A DNA stretch of 7,151 nucleotides from Dehalococcoidia bacterium. Its GTDB lineage: Bacteria > Chloroflexota > Dehalococcoidia > Dehalococcoidales > Fen-1064. This document shows, piece by piece, positions 4,796-7,151 of this stretch (the stretch's first letter is position 1; each line of letters opens with the position of its first letter). Below the pieces are notes generated by a model. The model did no database searches. It saw nothing but the letters and a program-made list of their open reading frames with translations, and was not told where the DNA came from. A program made the translations under genes and the position numbers. Location of the stretch: positions 1 through 7,151 of the forward strand of contig JAUYDN010000144.1 in the NCBI GenBank assembly GCA_030691775.1. Reading direction: 5' to 3'.

Positions 4796-5827
4796 ATGGC
4801 AATGAAACAATACCGGGTGGCGATCGTCGGGGTTACGGGTATAGTCGGCCAGGAGATTGTTAAAATCCTGGAACAGCGGAACTTCCCACTGAGCGACCTG
4901 CACCTGCTGGCAACCGATGGGACCGGCGGGAAGAAGCTGTATTTCAAGCACCGCGAGCTACCGGTGACAGAGACCGGGCATGACTCCTTCAACGGCATGG
5001 ATATCGCCTTCTTTTCCGCGGGCGGCAATATCAGCCGTCACCTCGTGCCCATTGCCATCCGGGCGGGCGCCGTAGTCATCGATAATACGGATATCTGGCG
5101 TATGGAGGGGGAGGTGCCGTTGATAATCCCGGAGGTCAATCCGGAAGATATGGCGTCCCACAAGGGTATCATCGCTACTCCCACCTGCACCACCACCCAG
5201 CTACTCGTGACGCTGGCGCCATTACACCGGGTGAATCCAATCACCCGCATCATCGTTGTTACGTTCCAGTCGGTATCGGGCGCCGGTGCGGCCGCCATCG
5301 AAGAGCTGACCACCCAGGTAAGGCATGTGCTCGACGGCCAGCGTGCCGTACCCCGCGTGTTTCCCCACCAGATTGCTTTCAACCTTCTGCCGGAAATCGA
5401 TGTCTTCCTGGATACCGGCTACACGAGGGAAGAACGGAAAATTATGGATGAGACCCGGAAAATCCTGCACGCGCCAGAACTACCGGTATCCGCCACCTGT
5501 GTACGCGTGCCGACTTTCATCGGGCACGGGGAAGCGGTCCACGTCGAGTTTACCCACCCGTTCCCGCCGGATGAAGCGCGGCAGATATTATCGCACTCGC
5601 CGGGAGTGAAGGTGCTCGATGACCCCACTGTCAATCTTTATCCCCAGCCCTGGTCGGTGGCTGGCACAGACGAAGTCTACGTGGGGCGCATCCACAGGGA
5701 TGCCGCTTTCAAACACGGCTTGACGTTGTGGATTGTAGCGGATAATATCAGAAAAGGCGCCGCGTTAAACGCGGTCCAGATAGCCGAGGAAATGATAAAA
5801 CGGGGCTGGCTCGCCCCGGGAGGGTGA
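4796..5827 (+). CDS. asd: aspartate-semialdehyde dehydrogenase, atypical motifs
   Basis: Asd reduces L-aspartyl 4-phosphate to aspartate semialdehyde, the branch point to lysine, diaminopimelate, threonine and methionine. The 343 residues are near the family's usual length. The Rossmann motif GVTGIVG is at 12-18, SAGG at 74-77 and the phosphate-binding R102 in NTDIWRM. The catalytic set is complete: C131, Q158 (QSVSGAG), R237 and H244 (RVPTFIGH), followed by FPHQIAFN and GAALNAVQIAEE. Three motifs depart from the consensus as I know it: A-S-x-R-S-A-G-K is ATDGTGGK at 39-46, N-P-N-C-S-T is TPTCTT at 128-133, and N-S-S-A-F-R-M is NTDIWRM at 97-103. No Shine-Dalgarno sequence precedes ATG 4796 or the in-frame ATG 4802, which would give 341 residues beginning M-K-Q-Y-R-V. 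The stop lies one base before dapA, implying translational coupling. The family call is firm; cofactor preference is open. Confidence 0.94.
   Translation: MAMKQYRVAIVGVTGIVGQEIVKILEQRNFPLSDLHLLATDGTGGKKLYFKHRELPVTETGHDSFNGMDIAFFSAGGNISRHLVPIAIRAGAVVIDNTDIWRMEGEVPLIIPEVNPEDMASHKGIIATPTCTTTQLLVTLAPLHRVNPITRIIVVTFQSVSGAGAAAIEELTTQVRHVLDGQRAVPRVFPHQIAFNLLPEIDVFLDTGYTREERKIMDETRKILHAPELPVSATCVRVPTFIGHGEAVHVEFTHPFPPDEARQILSHSPGVKVLDDPTVNLYPQPWSVAGTDEVYVGRIHRDAAFKHGLTLWIVADNIRKGAALNAVQIAEEMIKRGWLAPGG
5818..5824 (+). promoter_or_regulatory. dapA ribosome binding site inside the end of asd
   Basis: GGGAGGG overlaps the last codons of asd and lies 4 bases before ATG 5829, with the GGAG core 6 bases away. 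The site and the one-base gap between the asd stop and the dapA start point to coupled translation. Confidence 0.7.
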
Positions 5828-5828
5828 A

Positions 5829-6719
5829 ATGAAAGAACTGGGCAGAGTTATCACAGCAATGGTCACCCCGATGGATGAGAAAGGTGAGGTAGATTATAAA
5901 CAGGCACAGAAGCTGGCATTGGCGTTACTCGCGTCCGGTTCGGAGGGGCTGGTCGTCGTCGGCACTACCGGTGAATCACCCACCCTGCGCCACGAGGAGG
6001 AAAAAAAGCTCTTTGCGGCGGTGAAAGAGGCGGTGGGAAGCAAAGGGTCCGTCATTGCCGGCACCGGCAGTAACAACACTGCCGAAGCACTCGAGTTTAC
6101 AAAGGATGCCGAGAAAATCGGTGTCGATGCCTGTTTGCTGGTTGTTCCTTACTATAATAAACCCACCCAGGAGGGTCTATACCTGCACTTCAAGTCCATC
6201 GCCGGGAGCACGAAATTGCCGTGCATACTGTACAACGTGCCCTCCCGCACCGTGACCAACCTGGCGGCTGAGACTACCGTCCGCCTGAGCCAGGTGCCGA
6301 ACATCATCGGCATCAAGGAAGCCAGCGGCAACATGGAGCAAATCACGAAGATAATCAAGGAGGCCAGGCCGGGTTTCCTGGTCTGGAGCGGTAACGACTC
6401 GGATACCCTGCCGATGCTGTCTCTCGGAGCCTACGGCGTTATCAGCGTGGCTTCCCACCTGGTAGGCAAGCAGATAAATGAGATGATTTACAGCCATGTT
6501 AAAGGGAATGCGGCGAAAGCGGCAGAAATTCACCGGAAGCTCCTGCCAATTTTTACGGGTCTTTTTATTGTGTCCAATCCCATCCCGGTAAAGTACGCGT
6601 TGAACCAGGTCGGGTTTAAGGTGGGCAAGCCACGCCTGCCGCTGAACGAGCCGGATGAAAAAACAGCCGCGGCGATAATGGACATCGTCAGGAAGACCAC
6701 GATTGATTTGAAGGTGTAA
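5829..6719 (+). CDS. dapA: 4-hydroxy-tetrahydrodipicolinate synthase
   Basis: DapA condenses pyruvate with aspartate semialdehyde through a lysine Schiff base, the first committed step of lysine/diaminopimelate synthesis. It is a TIM-barrel enzyme, usually a cytoplasmic tetramer. The 296 residues are full length. GTTGES spans 45-50 with T46/T47, PYYNKPTQEG 107-116 with Y109, and YNVPSRT 135-141 with Y135 and R140. The Schiff-base lysine is K163 in GIKEASG, matching E. coli K161. GVISVASH at 203-210 and NPIPVKYAL at 250-258 are typical of true DapA rather than N-acetylneuraminate lyase relatives. At the allosteric lysine site S50, H55, N82 and E86 match E. coli S48, H53, N80 and E84, while E. 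coli H56 is E58. The gene starts one base after the asd stop, so it directly consumes the product of its partner gene. A strong terminator follows. Confidence 0.97.
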   Translation: MKELGRVITAMVTPMDEKGEVDYKQAQKLALALLASGSEGLVVVGTTGESPTLRHEEEKKLFAAVKEAVGSKGSVIAGTGSNNTAEALEFTKDAEKIGVDACLLVVPYYNKPTQEGLYLHFKSIAGSTKLPCILYNVPSRTVTNLAAETTVRLSQVPNIIGIKEASGNMEQITKIIKEARPGFLVWSGNDSDTLPMLSLGAYGVISVASHLVGKQINEMIYSHVKGNAAKAAEIHRKLLPIFTGLFIVSNPIPVKYALNQVGFKVGKPRLPLNEPDEKTAAAIMDIVRKTTIDLKV

Positions 6720-6746
6720 GCTCTTTTTACCGCAGTCCTTACAGAA

Positions 6747-6781
6747 AAGACCCTCGCCTGTTGGCAAGGGTCTTCTTTTTT
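6747..6781 (+). terminator. intrinsic terminator of the asd-dapA unit
   Basis: AAGACCCT (6747-6754) pairs with AGGGTCTT (6767-6774). After one mismatch, GCC (6756-6758) pairs with GGC (6763-6765) around the TGTT loop. The stem is followed at once by TC and six T (6776-6781). It is the best terminator in the window, 27 bases after the dapA stop. Confidence 0.92.
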
Positions 6782-7078
6782 CCCTTTTCCAGCGCTCGAT
6801 AAATATCTCTGTGGGTGAAACCCACCAGTAAAAATGCTTGTCGCCCCTGGTGGGTTTCGTCTCGCTCGGTTTGAGATAAATCACTTGTCTGTTATCACGT
6901 ATCAAAGCGAATTTCCCAATCCGGTTATCTCTTGTTTACGGCGAGACTCCACCTACCCTGCGCATCGTATCGTTTTGGACTATTTTGCTGCGTAACAGGT
7001 TCGGCAACAGGAGCTTGTCTCATTAATATCATTCCCGATACTAACAAGGATAGAAATGGGTGTCATTCTGGAGCGAAG
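6782..7078. other. spacer downstream of dapA, no gene
   Basis: No reading frame with a plausible start and ribosome-binding site is visible on either strand. The long minus-strand frame reaching 6905 is a shadow of dapA. The only structures are the paired repeats at 6811-6858 and a 7-bp inverted pair, GTCTCGC (6859-6865) with GCGAGAC (6941-6947), which could be chance. I see no tRNA. Confidence 0.55.
6811..6858. repeat. overlapping alternative hairpins
   Basis: GTGGGT (6811-6816) pairs with ACCCAC (6820-6825) across a 3-base loop. The same ACCCAC also lies in GAAACCCACCAG (6817-6828), which pairs perfectly over 12 bp with CTGGTGGGTTTC (6847-6858). The two hairpins exclude each other. The repeat sits just after the terminator, and the GGTGGGTT arms recall the repeat at 4454-4514. 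Confidence 0.55.
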
Positions 7079-7134
7079 CGAAGAATCTCAGAGTGGGGGA
7101 ATAAGACAACGCCTCCCCACCACCAGATTCTTCG
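7079..7134. repeat. palindromic repeat at the right edge
   Basis: CGAAGAATCT (7079-7088) pairs with AGATTCTTCG (7125-7134), and inside it GTGGGG (7093-7098) pairs with CCCCAC (7115-7120). The outer sequence GTCATTCTGGAGCGAAG (7062-7078) would need its partner beyond 7151, so the element is probably cut by the window edge. Confidence 0.6.
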
Positions 7135-7151
7135 TTGTCCCGATGCTATCG

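Noticed and set aside
6177..6905. 242-codon minus-strand frame
   Set aside because: It is antisense to dapA, whose family identity and catalytic residues are unambiguous, and runs through the terminator.

Overview
This is a bacterial chromosomal window carrying five well-supported housekeeping genes, all on the + strand. In order they encode ribosomal protein S15 (rpsO), polynucleotide phosphorylase (pnp), 4-hydroxy-tetrahydrodipicolinate reductase (dapB), aspartate-semialdehyde dehydrogenase (asd) and 4-hydroxy-tetrahydrodipicolinate synthase (dapA). The genes are moderately GC-rich and the spacers are clearly AT-richer. TTG starts with strong Shine-Dalgarno sequences, the protein sequences, the rpsO-pnp-dap order and spacers full of palindromic repeats together suggest a Chloroflexota (Dehalococcoidia-like) genome. 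That placement is an inference from impression, not a search result.

Layout. Bases 1-600 hold no convincing gene but several palindromic repeats, and possibly the end of an insertion sequence at the left edge. A good extended -10 promoter lies just upstream of rpsO (689-952), which is followed after 20 bases by pnp (973-3195). A 340-base gap (3196-3535) holds a weak possible terminator and a 176-bp element with 17-bp imperfect terminal inverted repeats, which resembles a MITE. Then come dapB (3536-4333), a 462-base repeat-rich gap, and the tightly coupled pair asd-dapA (4796-6719, one base between stop and start). A strong intrinsic terminator (6747-6781) closes the lysine unit. The remaining 370 bases hold further palindromes, the last of which probably continues past the window edge.

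Function. rpsO-pnp is the classic ribosome/RNA-turnover pair. Asd reduces aspartyl phosphate to aspartate semialdehyde, DapA condenses this with pyruvate, and DapB reduces the product. The three enzymes together therefore feed lysine and diaminopimelate synthesis, although dapB is physically separated from asd-dapA.

The coding content is ordinary and I see no undescribed defence, toxin or biosynthetic system. The points most worth a second look are the unusual cofactor-loop and active-site residues of Asd, the MITE-like element directly upstream of dapB, repeats that share identical arms but differ in their cores, and the absence of a ribosome-binding site before asd.
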